The notes under the pieces: generated by a model
What the model saw: the letters and a program-made list of their open reading frames with translations, nothing else
Database searches by the model: none
Told to the model about the DNA's origin: nothing
Position numbers and translations under genes: made by a program
DNA from: Thysanoteuthis rhombus
Lineage: Eukaryota > Mollusca > Cephalopoda > Oegopsida > Thysanoteuthidae
Assembly: GCA_963457665.1 (NCBI GenBank)
Contig: OY735227.1
Coordinates: 47,349,914 to 47,413,913 of the forward strand
DNA length: 64,000 bases
Reading direction: 5' to 3'
Shown here: piece after piece, positions 21,237 to 33,500 of the stretch
Layout of the letters: every line of letters begins with the position of its first letter
How positions within the stretch are numbered: position 1 is the first letter of the stretch

Positions 21237-22438
21237 AAGAGAAAGAAATGCTCATTCATGTTACGGAATAACAAACTGGGCAAAGTAGTATAGAAGTGTA
21301 AAATAAAATATTAACTGGATACATTGACTTTTTAGAATGCAATCCAACTTGTTTTCAGTCAAAACGCCGATACAGTTTTATCAACAATGATAGCTAGGCT
21401 GTGCCAAACTCTTCCATTTAAAAAAGCATTCAAATTGCACTCTCCTTTGCCACAGGGAAATTATGCTCAGCACATTACTTCGCTCACACATACCCTAAGA
21501 AATTCGTGGCTCCCGCCCCAGTAACCCGAACAAACTGCGAAAGATTCGGGTGAACATTACTCACGATTGTAAACCTGTATTGTATAAAGCAAAGCTTACT
21601 AATATCTGTATAAAGTCGCTTATCGTAGCGCAATGGTTAGCAAAATAATTACGTGTTTAGTATTCCAAAATTCCTTACCGTCACCTAAGGTCGCTGTTCG
21701 AATCAAAGTAAGAGTAGTCATTCTGAATCTCCATCTTCAAAGCAGGTTTGTTCTTCCCACTTGAATAATTAGTGCAACTCATTTTTTTCAACTTCTATTT
21801 GTCCTTGTACCAGATTTAAGCTTTGTAAACAAAATGGCAAATGTTTACTCGAGGCTTTTTCAAAGTACAGGTCCCGACACATCACTGGGTCGCAAGGTCC
21901 TGCTAACTGGGTCACAGTTTCACAATGAAGATTATAGTTAAAGAGTGACAATGAAATAATCATTCTAAGAAATAGGAATACTTTAAAGCGATAATTTTAT
22001 AAATACCATTGTCACTAATAATTTGTTAAACTTATCAAATCATAACAGCAGTAGTAGCCTTTTCATGGTTGAGAAGCGACAACAGAAATTTAATGATATA
22101 GAGAAAGAGGGAGACAGATGTGCTGGGGTAAAGACAAGTTTTATACGTCTTTGAAACAAACACGAGATTAGTTACGTTTAAACTTCGAGAGTGTGGAGTG
22201 GTGCCTTTTTTCAGTTATATAAAGTTCATGACTGACTGTGATATAAATAGATTCTTTATATTATGTCAGTGGGTCGGAGTGTTATTATTGAATGACATCA
22301 AATTGGTTGCAATCAAAAGGTGTTTTATGCCACAACGATAGTACAAGAATTATTTGAGAAAGCCAGATTCGATCCGAATCAGTTTCAGGATCTCCTGAAT
22401 ATAACGTATTTCAAAAAAGAAACTTGATATAATATTTG
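21237..22438. other. Unassigned sequence
   Basis: No gene recognised. The 64-aa minus frame at 21769-21963 is not similar to any family I know. Confidence 0.5.
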
Positions 22439-22439
22439 C

Positions 22440-22755
22440 AATCATTCTGTTGGATCACATATATCCATTTCTTTATAAATAACTGTCGCGTTTAAAAAAA
22501 ACGAATAGACCAAGAATAAAGGAGATGAAATTGGGCCTTTGCATTATCAGCAACTTTTTAGCTCAATTGTAAGAGCAACGTTACTTTGAGTAGTTATTCC
22601 ATCGGTTACAGGTTCGATTCCTACTGCAACTCCATTATTTTTGGTTGTTTATTCTATTTACGATGTCTAGTTTGAGTGATACATTAATTGCGTAATTATG
22701 GAATATCATTTCAAATGAATTTGTGTATGATATAAGGCAATTTGTAATCATATAC
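22440..22755 (+). mobile_element. tRNA-like repeat, family 2, head-to-tail composite
   Basis: From 22440 to about 22530 is the 3' end module (ATTCTGTTGGATCACATAT ... CGAATAGACC). It is joined by a linker to a tRNA-like head: A-box-like TTTAGCTCAATTGTAAG (about 22558) and B-box GGTTCGATTCC (22612-22622). A body then ends ATCATTTCAAATGAATTTGT ... TAATCAT. Thus the end of one unit runs into the start of the next. Squid and octopus tRNA-related SINEs are known; identity with those needs a search. Confidence 0.72.
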
Positions 22756-23698
22756 TTAAAACAAAAATGCTTTACTCGTTCCACCCTTAAGGCGATTGTT
22801 AATCATCTTCAAAAGGTCTTGAAAAGTCTTAAAAGGGTTAGGTATACTCATCGTATCAGAAACATCCAATACTATCAAAAACATTATTAGAAAAACACAC
22901 ACTACCCCAGCCCTCCGAAGAAAGCATCATCGAGGTAACTTGCCAAAATTGCAACCCAATTTACATATCACCTTAACACTTTCGTTCATCAGCGAAACCT
23001 CTTACACCACAATCTCTAAAACTAATGCTTATGATCAAATGACCTTATCTCCACCAGATACAAGTGCATTGAATGTGTTCTCATATCGGTCAGCAACATG
23101 ATCATATAACGTCCAGATGATTCCCAATATGCCCATGAGCAACTAGCGAAATTAATCGGACAACAGCATAAAATAAGACGAATGGCAGTAATGCATTTGT
23201 TGTCGGTTAAACACTAGAGTTATCCCTAGCATTGCTCTTTCCAAGGCTCTCTCTGCAATTCCATATTGCTTCTCAGTTCGTTTTGCATCCGTAAGCCATA
23301 GCTGGTATCATGCATTCATTGTATTCATTGCATTCATTGAATACTTTTTGCTTTAAGTATACTGGCAAGGTCCTCTTCGATTTGTGTCAATTCATACCAA
23401 ATGATTTTCAGCCAATCATTATCAGTCGTTTTATTTTGCATTCATGGTCTTTCTCTCAGGAGGAAATTGGGTTTTAAAAGGCGTATATAAAAAGGTGTGT
23501 ATATGAAGGGAACGGTTTAGAATTGTGCTAAACTCTGAAATTATTGAGTTGATGGGATGCGTTATTCTGTGGTTTAGTTCTTTTTGTTTTTGTTTTCTAC
23601 ATTGGTCCTGTCTATTTTAAAGGATTCCCTCCGAACATTTTCTATGAAGCAAAATAAAGTAATAAAGGATTGAGATCATAAATATAATCCGTCTGTAT
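22756..23698. other. Unassigned sequence
   Basis: No gene; a small ATTCATTG triplication lies near 23310-23340. Confidence 0.5.
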
Positions 23699-24900
23699 TC
23701 AATCCAACTTCTTTTCAGTTAGTTTACCAAAAAAAGATTTCATGAATTTTCCATGAATTGACTTATTGTATGAAGGGGATCTATCGTTGTACTGTAGGGT
23801 AAGATCACTATTCCTAGACAGAAGTTTTAAAGTACTTTTGTAATGCATGAATAGCTGTGCTAGTCCTTTGCGAGATATATCCACTGTATCCTCTAGAAAG
23901 TCTATTGCTGCACCGTCTTCGTTGGAGCTTTTCCGGATTTCATGTGCAAACATTACTTTGTATTCTGTTATGTCTGGGATATCATTAGTATCTATCAGCT
24001 TATCAATTTGTATTATTTCTATTTTTGAAGTGTACAAATTCTCGGTGTTCTTCATTTATTTTTGACGGCTTGTCTCTACATTACATAAATTTGCCATTTC
24101 TGTCCTTGAGTGAAAGTATATGTTGCTTGCCGATGTGATGTGCAGCTCGTGTTATTCTTTACGTTGGTATTGCCTACTATTTCTGCTGCTTTCTCAATTA
24201 TATTTGTCAAGCTATTACTCTACCATTCCAAAGGACCTGAAATCTGGTTTCTATCGCTACTCAAAAACTGGTAATGTTTTCTATCTATATTCTATAAGGG
24301 TCTTTTTACTTTTAAGAATAATTTTGTCTCTTTCTGTTTTGAAGTTGAATTTAGTTCTGCACACTACGATTCTATGGTCGCTTCCTACATTTACTTCGTT
24401 CAAAACTGTAACGTTTTTAATGATATTAATCTGGTCAGCTATCATGAACTCAATTTCGTTCATTGTTATACCATTTGGGCATCTCGAAGTCCACCTGCGA
24501 CCTTCTCGTTTATGAAAGAACGTATTATTTATATTTAATCCATACCTCTCTGAAAAATTGACACGCACATCACCTTTCTCATGAACAATTCCATATTTTC
24601 CTACGGTACAATCCGAAACTTTCCTTCACTTACCTTATCATTGAAGTCCTCCATGGGTATTGTGTAATTTGTCTTTTCCTAACCCGTTATTCTACTGGAG
24701 TCGTCATAAAACTCTACAATCTCATTACCAGAACGTTTCTAAGTTGGTGCGTAAACCTAAGTTATTTTTAGTGTGTATCTTCTGCTAAGTATAACTACTA
24801 TCCAAGCTTTTCTGTCTGACACGCTGTCAAAACATAATATTGACTGCCATGTTGTTATTGACAAGAAATCCTACGCCATTGGACGTGTTTCCTCCTGCCC
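23699..24900 (-). mobile_element. Divergent RTE LINE fragment: endonuclease and linker (copy C)
   Basis: Minus strand from about 24900: GVRFLVNNNMAVN, then YTLKIT-VYAPT, DFNDKVSEG and GLNINNTFFHKREGRRWTS, NEIEFMIADQ, NVGSDHRIVVCRTKF (24568-24281), and the linker NLYTSKIEI to KSSNEDGAAIDFLED, GLAQLF (24055-23699). This matches an APE endonuclease and lead-in to RT of the RTE clade. Its sequence differs from copies A and B, so it is probably a second subfamily. The RT domain is absent. Confidence 0.82.
24281..24568 (-). pseudogene. APE-type endonuclease C-terminal blocks of RTE LINE (copy C)
   Basis: A 95-residue frame with GLNINNTFFHKR (residues 10-21), RRWTSRCPNGITMNEIEFMI (24-43) and the catalytic-site box GSDHRIVV (67-74). 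The W-T-SP(N/D)G-T-NEID and SDHR pattern is diagnostic of RTE endonucleases. Upstream and downstream blocks are in other frames, so it is not translatable as one protein. Confidence 0.85.
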
Positions 24901-25149
24901 TTTATAATAGATCCAGGCTAAATACACGGCCAAACTGGGGGAGAGAATTACTGTCTGATTTTCATCCATCTATCTTTTTCCTGAATTCTTTTTTAGACAG
25001 CAATTCACCCCACCCGTTAAGGCGGGTATTTAGTTTAGTTCTATTATAAGGGGTAGGGAATAACACGTTCAGTTGCGTAGGATTTCTCTTTTCAATTTGT
25101 AATATTTTATCATCGATTTAGCAAAGAAGTGAAAGAACTATCAGTAAAC

Positions 25150-25760
25150 AAAATACATAGGAATTTGCTTAAGATCCCACCCGCTACGAAAACGCATTTG
25201 TTGAAAAGGATGAAAATTTAAAGGAGTTGGATTATTTTTTCCGTTCAGATGAATCAAAAATAGAACTTCTTGGCAAAAACCCAGTACAAAATGATGGATG
25301 TACCAATGATCCAAAAACACCATCCCTACAATGAAGCACAGTAGATGGAAGTATCATGCTTTGGGTGTGTTTGTTTTTCAATGCTACGGAGGCACTTCAT
25401 GTGATGGAAGGAACCATGAATGGAACGATGTATTTTGGAATCTAATGTATTTTCTTCTTTGCAACAGTTGGAGCTTGCAGAAGGTTGGATTTTTCAACAA
25501 GATAACGACCAGAAACAGACAGACAAAATAACTCGTGAATGGTTTGTTCAGAACAATGTCGATGCGCTTCAGGGGCCTAGTCAATCTCTTTTTGACTCTC
25601 ATTCAGAATTTATGGCGATGCATCAAAGATCGAATCTATTAGAAGGACATCAGAAACATTCATGATTTAAAAGTCTTTTGCAAGGAAGAGTGGGCCAAGA
25701 ATGTTATGGATGGCTGATGTAGGGTTACAAAAACTACTAGCAACACTTCGTACGTGAAGT
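25150..25760 (+). mobile_element. Tc1-like transposase relic
   Basis: Across frame changes the plus strand reads RSDESKIELLGKN (first catalytic Asp, about 25245), STVDGSIMLWVC, HVMEGTMNGTMYWN, then LELAEGWIFQQDNDQKQTDK with the second Asp (about 25465-25530), ITREWFVQNNVDAL, and LTLIQNLW, where Tc1 transposases have PIENLW. The third catalytic Glu is therefore Gln. KVFCKEEWAKNVMDG closes the match. The N-terminal DNA-binding half is missing. It is a dead DDE transposase fragment. Confidence 0.88.
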
Positions 25761-26655
25761 ATAAACCAAGAGTTACGATTTCAATAAATTTAAGATCCTG
25801 GGGCAATTATTATTGATAAGAACTTCATTTGAATAAATCGTTTTCTTATTTTGACCGGTATTGTGAAACTTGATTTTAGCCCCCAAATGTACGACGAGTC
25901 ATTTCCTCGACATTCCTCATCGTCTGTTCGTGGACCAAGACACATTTGGCAACCCAGCCTATGACAGTGACAGAGACGATGGCGGCCATTTCACGCTGAT
26001 CGACTGAACGTCGTGTTTGCACTGACGTCCGCACGGATGTCGGATGAAATGGTTGAGACGCAAAGTAATTCCCATAAGCATGACCACTTAGGCTACTGAA
26101 CAAGACCTCTGACCATTGCAACACTAAATGAATTCTCTGCCGAGGTGACATTCTATTTCTCTTTAGGTTTCAAATTTCGTTTCAAGTGTAGAATCCGGCC
26201 CCCAAAACTGGTTTAAGTCTAAAACAGCAACTTTCAGATTACACTGTAATTAAAATTCAATTTAATTAAATCATAACAAACATCAAATGTCAAATTCAGA
26301 CTACACTTACACAAAAGAATTGGAGTTGGAATTCTACATTTATCCTTGTTTAGATTAAATAAAAAAAATTAAATTTTGATATCTGTTTGACCTGAAAATT
26401 CTCGCTTTTGACTCGAATCAATTTTTGGATCTGGATCTAAATTTGATCCGGAAATTCAAGTTCATTTTCTTTCCATCAGTGATACAAACATTGTTACTGC
26501 ATTGTATTTATAAGGCTTAACATAGTTTTAGATTGAAGGGATAAGTAAGGGGTAATTCACTCAGTAGTAATGATCGACGAGACCAACTTGCTAAACATTA
26601 AACCCCGGCAAGGCAACCATCAATGAACTTATCTCCTATAATCGTTCGATAATTC
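25761..26655. other. Unassigned sequence
   Basis: GC-richer island 25876-26151 carries a 91-aa minus-strand frame I cannot assign. The rest is AT-rich. Confidence 0.45.

Positions 26656-26708
<53 letters not shown>
26656..26708. repeat. (TA)n microsatellite
   Basis: About 50 bp of TA. Confidence 0.95.
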
Positions 26709-26756
26709 AGCAAAGTAATTGTTTTCACCTCAAATTTTCATCTCATGTTTTTCAGT

Positions 26757-27245
26757 GTTATTCGTTTCTTTCAATGCAACAATATGTATCAAGAAATTGA
26801 TGTATATGATGCGACAAAATGATTATGAATCGCGTTATATTATACAGAAACTCTCATTTCAAATGATTTTCGGTCAATACACGATTATTGTATCACTTTG
26901 CCTAGACTAGAATAAGCGATTGAAGAAAATGGGGCTGCTGTAGGAATCAAACCTGCGACGATAGGCTAGCCTCTTCAACGTACCGTTGCTCTTACCTTTG
27001 AGCTAAACAGCCACCAGTGATGTAAAGGCCCAAATTACTGTTTTTCTCTAAAATGTGTATGATACCCTGTGGGTCGCAGGTTCGTTTCCTTTATTATCAT
27101 TCCGTCGGGTCATATATATCTATTTCTTGATACATGACTGTCGCATTGAAAGAAACAAACAGAAAAGAATAGACCAAAAATAAACGAGATGAGAATTTGG
27201 AATGGAAACAGTTATTTGGACCTTTGCATTACTGGTGGCTGTATA
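26757..27245 (-). mobile_element. tRNA-like repeat family 2: one minus unit plus an opposing plus-strand end/start junction
   Basis: The minus strand 27025-26757 gives a near-complete unit: tRNA-like head with TTTAGCTCAAAGGTAAG and GCAGGTTTGATTCCTAC, body, and the 3' module ending TTGCATTGAAAGAAACGAAT. On the plus strand at 27085-27245 there is GTCGCAGGTTCGTTTCC, a 3' module, the linker and another head start (TTGCATTACTGGTGGCTGT). This means two units in inverted orientation. Confidence 0.7.
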
Positions 27246-28129
27246 TATAAGAGGGATTATATGTGTGTGTGTGTGTTCATGTGTGCGTATGTGCATGCAC
27301 GTGTAGGAGTACCAGTTGCTCTTACCAGCTGGGGAGGTCGTTCCCTGCAGCCATCTTGATCTTCATACGTATTGCACACTTCAACATGGACGACAGAGAA
27401 GGGGGATCGGGCTAAATATTTCCTTCATACTAAGTGCCCAGGCATAGCAGCTCAAAGTATTGAAGCTGCTCACATCGTTTGCCAAGAAGAAAAGAAGTAC
27501 AAAGTGGCGTTGACGGGGTTGAACCCTGTGAACCTTGCAAGAGAGAAGTTGAAGTCTTTTGATATAATGACGCCTAAACACTTGTATCAATGACCAATGA
27601 CATCATCAGCTGACCAGCAGCCTCTCTAATCTCAACTGCATAAGCACCACTACGCCACACAATTATGTCCCTCTGTTCTTGAAGTCTCTTGAGCGCAACA
27701 ACCAACCAGATATTACCAAAGCCCGCGTGACCTTCTCACCTCTCAACGCCATTTTCACCTTTGACCTCTGGTTGTAAGGACAAAAAAGATTGGCGAGCCA
27801 AAATATACAGGAAGTTCCGGACGATTACAGTTAAGTTGTAGTTTAATGTGATGCCTCAACCAGTGGCGAATACCTGAAACCCTAGCCAAAGGCTGAAGCG
27901 TCCGATAAGGGAAAGAAAACGGTTTAATACTCATCTTCAATGATGTAAGAGGCCAAGTGCCCTCACGCATACATATTCATACAAACATACACATACATAC
28001 AAACATACACATACATACAAACATACACATACATATCAATCTATGTGTGTTTGTATACCGGAAAGAAGAAATAAATGTTATTTCAAAATATAATTGAGAT
28101 TCTTAAAATTAATGATAAATAAATAATAA
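27246..28129. other. Unassigned sequence
   Basis: GC-richer 27300-27800 with a 73-aa plus frame (27372-27593) that I cannot assign. A short ACATACATACAA-type array lies at 27970-28040. Confidence 0.45.
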
Positions 28130-28530
28130 ATGAATAATGATAGGTCGACTGGATATGTATGCATCAAGCGTAGTAGGCTGGAGATTTCAACATTTACTTC
28201 TTATTATGTTTACGAAAGACATATTTGTTTTTTAAACCTCTCTCGACATAGGTTTTCCAGGAATTCAATTTGCAATGCAAATTTATGCTTAATTCATCAC
28301 TTATGTCTCATGTTTATGTCTTGCAGCATTTTTGAAAACAGACTTTTTAGTATTCACTGACTGACAGAATGTGAGAGAAGTAATTTATTCATTGACCTTC
28401 CCTATTTTTTATTTGGTCACCCCCAACAAGGCACGATGGTTTCTACTGAAAGGTAATGAAAAACAACTAACGGCAATTTTGTACGTGAATTATATATCAA
28501 ACGCTACGATTTCTATGAATTTCAAGACTT
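28130..28530 (+). repeat. Interspersed repeat family X, copy 3
   Basis: Carries GGCTGGAGATTTCAACATTT, TTCAATTTGCAATGCAAATT, ACAGACTTTTTAGTATTCAC, GGTCACCCCCAACAAGGCAC and the terminal GCTACGATTTCTATGAAT, in the order seen at 20060-20455 and 42101-42550. Confidence 0.68.
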
Positions 28531-28713
28531 CAAAAATGATTAACCAAACTTGTATCATATTTTAACTTACGATACTTTCACTTAATGACTGAAGAAAATA
28601 AGCAATACATTGAAAAAATCCAGTCTTGTACTTCTTTCTTTTTTTGTTTTTGTTTTTCCTTCGTTTTTTTTTACAATCTGCTTTCAAGTCGTATCGATCA
28701 ATGCTTGTTTTTT

Positions 28714-28718
28714 TTAAT

Positions 28719-28750
<32 letters not shown>

Positions 28751-29281
28751 GTCCACACCAGTTGCCTTATCGTCATTTCTGGAGACTGAGTGACAGAAAG
28801 TCTCTTCATGTCTCCAGCCCTCCTCCCAACACTCTCAATCCACAGCATGTTGTGGGTCGTAGTTTCACACCGGTTCCCTGGTGGTCATCACAGAAGTCTC
28901 CAATTCTCCTCTCATTGTCCTTACATCTCACAAGAGAGCTATGTTTTGTACCGTTTCAACCTTCCCAAGTTTCACTTACACGTCTTTTTTCCTTTTAGCA
29001 ATTAGATCATTTCTGACGACTGGGCTCGTAAGTCTCATACTTACAGTTTTCTCCAGCTCCTCTTGTCGTGTTCCGAGTGTACCTACTATAATTAGTACTA
29101 TTCTGATCCTTCGTGTCTCAGCTTTTTTTCAGCTCCCTTGCCAACTCCTGGTATTTTCTTAGCTCTCTTCCATCTACACTCTATGAACCACAGCCACATC
29201 GATCATTCGGCAGGTCTTCTTTTCTAAGTCCACGACAACTATGTCCGGTCTTCTTGCTTGGATGGAATGGTCGAAGTCACA
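28714..29281 (-). mobile_element. RLE-type LINE, 5'-truncated 3' end (copy 3)
   Basis: Minus strand from 29281: CDFDHSIQARRPDIVVVDLEKKTCRMIDVAVVHRV (in pieces: DFDHS, RRPD, then Asp after 14 residues) is the nuclease core seen at 4840-4960. It is followed by decayed C-terminus and a 3' UTR resembling units at 5365-5430. One hairpin is CACCAG-GGAA-CCGGTG (28869-28884), again with a GNRA loop. The element ends GCAACTGGTGTGGAC and runs into (ATG)n at 28714-28750. Confidence 0.85.
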
Positions 29282-29282
29282 G

Positions 29283-29318
<36 letters not shown>

Positions 29319-29346
29319 GTTGTTGTTGCTGTTGTTGTTGTTGTTG
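29282..29346. repeat. Compound (TTA)n(TTG)n microsatellite at RLE-LINE 5' junction
   Basis: Read on the minus strand it is CAA repeats followed by TAA repeats and then the truncated LINE, the same order as at 2766-2838. Confidence 0.9.
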
Positions 29347-30109
29347 GTGTTGTCATTTTAAAAAATTTAGGAAGAAGAAGGAAAAATGACGAAAGCTGTT
29401 CAGTGGATGAGCACAATTAAAATGTAAGTTTAAGAAACTGCCTCTGTAATGTTCCTGCGCAGAGACCACTTCCTGCAGACATTAGGTCGGTATAACCTGA
29501 TCCAGTTTTTGACCCAGTCATCATCATGATCATCGTAATAAAACTGAATCAAGAACTGCAATTATTTGCAAAATAAGTACAAAAATCACTCATCATCATC
29601 CTTATCATCAGAACAACCATCTTTTGGGTGCAATTCACACCAATAACAACGTAGTCTTCACAATATCTTTTCTGATTGTGAATAAGTACAAAAAAAAAAT
29701 CAAAGCAAACCTGTTTTTAACACTCATTAATGAATCATTTGAATGGAAATGAAAATGAAACCTCACTTTTAAATTGGGTAAGTGTCAGTTTAAATATCGG
29801 CTGTGTGTGGTTGGCTGACACATCTTCGAATACCTTATATTTAAAATGGCAATTTGAAGAAATAAGGGATCCATGCAGAAAAAAGAACATTTCGGTTTTT
29901 GAGAAAAAGTTAAAGAAGTTAAAATCAGTCCAATAATGATGGTAAAAAAATTGTATGTTTGTCTAAATCTATTACAGAATCATCAAGACTAGTGGTTCTC
30001 AGAGCAGAAAGTACTTGGCTCTAAGCGGTGGAATTTCTTATAGGGATGATTTTAAAATAGGGTCCAGGTTCATATAATGGAAAGTATATTCTTTAAAAGT
30101 CCTCTGCAG
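29347..30109. other. Unassigned sequence
   Basis: No gene. ACTAGTGGTTCTCAGAG near 29987 resembles a hAT-type terminus but no partner end was found. Confidence 0.45.
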
Positions 30110-30545
30110 CAGCAGTCTTTTAGCTTCTGTCGTTGGATTGGCGTCAAGTTTTCTGAACGTGTCTAATGTCACGTCATCTTATAATTTGCTGGCCATACTT
30201 TCGCATATGATCTCTTGGAATCTACATTGTGAGTTGTGGTGTGCATCGGCTTTCTGATATTCTCGCTACATGACCAGCCCATTGCAATTTGGGTTTTCTG
30301 ATGGATTTTATGATATTTCTTACTCTTTTTTTCTCTCTGATATATCGTATTATATATGGTATCTCCATGTGATTTTGAGCATGATTCTTTCATGTGTATG
30401 TTCCATGATTCTCAGTTTTAGGGCCAATCTCTTGGTTAGGTTCCATGTTTCAACTCCATAGGTGATGCATTGGTCGTATACTCTTCTTTTTAGACTAATA
30501 GGATTTTTCGTTCTTAAAGATTGAGCTTGAGCATAGAATGATTCT
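30110..30545 (-). mobile_element. RTE LINE 3' end (copy D)
   Basis: Matches the C-terminal region of copies A and G: TGACCAGCCCATTGC, TGATTTTGAGCATGATTC, GGTTAGGTTCCATG and GTGATGCATTGGTCGTATAC in order. On the minus strand this is the post-RT region. The extreme 3' end is altered and no GAT tail remains. Confidence 0.82.
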
Positions 30546-33500
30546 TTGAAAATGGGGTTGATGAATTGAAGAAACCTGCAATATCAATGTAAGGAATCTG
30601 ACCTGTATCTCTTATAACTACTGGTGTAGACTAAAATGCAAAATGACATTTCTGAATTCGTTTCAGTGGAATTGGTGGGTAAAAATTATCACCTTTGAGT
30701 GGAAGCACCCATTGTTAAGGACATAGAATGAAAAAAAAAACACTGTTTATTATTATAGTAGATCAGATGACCAAGTCGCAAAATGAAGGGACGTGAGTTC
30801 AAATCTCAACAAGAGCTTATTCCTTATTTCCAATCATCACTCTTTACAAACGGCAATAGAATGACAATCTTTGCTGTGGCGATGGAACCACAATAAGATG
30901 AAAATAATACTAATTAGAAATGAATAATGGTTGAAAATGGTTCATCGGATTAATCATAAAATCAAGATTATATCACAACTGATACAAGAAGAGGACGTAA
31001 AACAATTACAAATATAATTCCAAGCGTTTCAGAGGAATGAAACGTCAATCTATTTAATCAAATATTCTATTTTGTCATGAACAGTAAGAATTTTCGTAAT
31101 TCAAGCAACAAGGCAGCTGATAGAGAGGGTGTTTGAGTTTCCTCCAAAGATCATGGTTTATCTCTGATCCATGCTGTTTACTAATGGCCGTAGACTGACG
31201 ATCGTTGAGATGAAAAACTACAAAAATAAAGATGAAAGAAACACCATATAGAAATTAATAAAAATGCAACAAATCAATCGATTTATTTTCGAATAGTTTT
31301 CTTCAAACTTCCCAAATAATTTTTTATCAATGAAAAGAAGCAAAAAATGTTTCAAAGGTTTACTTAGGGACTTGTCTACGAAAAAAAAAACCCCTACAGT
31401 CAACTCTCATCAATATTTTGATTTGTATTCCTTTCATGATAACCCATTTATGCCTATAGACCTATATTTAGTATATTTGAAATATAGAAAATATGAAATA
31501 AAGCGGATCAAATTACTTATGAGCACAATCAAGATGATAAGAAACATGCTATCATTTTTTACAAATAAATCAACATTGCAATGCAATTCTTTCATTTACC
31601 CCATATTTCTAATAATACTAGAATTTGACATATGCATAAATGGGTAAATTTCAGCTGCTTTTATTACAACTCTCCGATCGTCATACATCAGTTTGAATGT
31701 CTGAAACTACCAGGCTTCATGGACAAATCGGTGACACAGCTGTCGCGGAAAAGTAATATGACTTCAAATCTTACCAGGGACGTGTTTTTTTTCTATATTT
31801 CTAATCTGTTTTGCGTACTTACAATTGAAGGATGGCAGAAGTGATAAAAAGCAATTATGATTAAGATGAAAAAACAATGGTCCTTAATCATATTAAATAA
31901 CATTATATATAAAACACGATGTGTGCCAGTTGCTTGCTTAGTTTGCCCACATGTTACAGGAGAAAGGAAGTATGTTACAGAAATAACATTTAATTTAGAT
32001 TTCTCTACATTCCACTTCCTTCCATCCGTGAGTCTACGCTACCCATCGTTCCCTTCCACCAGCACGGCAACACCTAACCTTCCCCCCAATGTAAAAGATG
32101 GAAATGGAGGTGTCAAGACTTCTCAAAATGAATGATTTTGTTGAAAAGTAAAGCTTTTCATAATTATCCGTCTACATCCAATGAAACAGTCATCATTTTC
32201 GACGACACGAGTACTAGTAACACTAGATTTAGATAGTCTTTGCCGATGAAAACCAGGCTCCTAACGAATTTATACTGCTCAGAAATACGGTCGATATTCT
32301 GTGTATCGAGCAAAAAGATGCAATAACATATTTTCTACTTCATCTCTCCAATTTATATCTGCAGCGAATGTCGATCAGTAATACGAATTCTAAAATGAAT
32401 TTCTCCAACACCAAACTGAAAAATGTTGAAAGGAAAGAAGGGAAGAGAGAGTGGGTCGAGAAAGAGGAATATCTTTTTTCACGTCACACCACGTCACTTT
32501 TTTTTCTTTTTAAAAAAATCTATTCTCGAAATAAAAATGAGATGCAAGACATTTTTTGATGTTGAGAATATCTAAACTTCACATTATTCTTGTTTTTAAA
32601 TCAATGTTCAAAACAAATAGTTTTATTACAGGCAGATTTTGAACAGCCGGTTCTTTTTCTTATTCTGTTTGTAGAAAAGAAAGTAATACAGTTTTGTTTT
32701 TTCTCTAAGTCAAACCTGTCATATCTTTTACAAGTCTCATGCAACAGTTTGCGACCGACTAACCAAAATCAGCTGGCTGGACGAATCGAAATCCTCTTTA
32801 TAATTGCTTTAAGTTAAACTTAACCAAAACTGCTGCTGATATATGATGTCTGCTTAATAATATTCCTTTCTATGTCGGCTCTGTATCGTAGGTAAATGAA
32901 TGATATTTTATTTGTCGGCAAAATTTGATTGATTCTCTCAAGTATTAACAGATTGTACGTGAAACTTAGTGGATAATAATCAACTGTATGATGAATCATG
33001 TTTACTGTTGATATTTCTTAAAACTGTATTTAATTATTCTAAATGTTATATAAAATATATGCAAATGAGCTTCCCTTTGAAATGTGTCGTTTACATGTAG
33101 TCCAGCAAATACCATCGACGATGCTCTTCAGAACGACTTGCTACATTTGTCATAACTACTTTTTATACTTTGGGCTTCTGGGATGAAACATATTCATTAT
33201 ATTACACATTTTCCATTGTTAGTATGGGTGAGTCTTTTTTTTTTCTTAATTCTTTATCAATCTTATTGTAGCGTTTCTGGCTGACGCCTTCTTCAGCCGT
33301 TAAAACAAACAGTGAGAAGTCGGGATAAAGAAATCCCCTTCGAGGTCTTCTTCACAACTAGGCTAAGGAAGAATGATTTGGCAATGTTTCCGTCTTGTAG
33401 AGGGAATTGTGTCTACTCAAGAGGTGAGACCAATTTTCAAGTACAATTTCAAATAAGGACATAATGATACTCAAGCTGCTGATGACCTTCATAAATCATT

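Noticed and set aside
22550-22640. Possible functional tRNA gene
   Set aside because: A- and B-box-like motifs are present, but the cloverleaf stems do not pair well and the same head recurs in several decayed repeat copies.
25876-26151. 91-aa minus-strand frame considered as a transposase N-terminus
   Set aside because: No helix-turn-helix spacing or neighbouring transposase blocks could be found in any minus-strand frame.
27372-27593. 73-aa plus-strand frame considered as an exon
   Set aside because: No motif, no splice signals and no supporting composition.
28585-29361. Plus-strand frames over 28585-29361
   Set aside because: They are antisense to the minus-strand RLE LINE copy.
29987-30060. 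hAT-like terminus (ACTAGTGGTTCTCAGAG)
   Set aside because: No matching inverted end within 1 kb.
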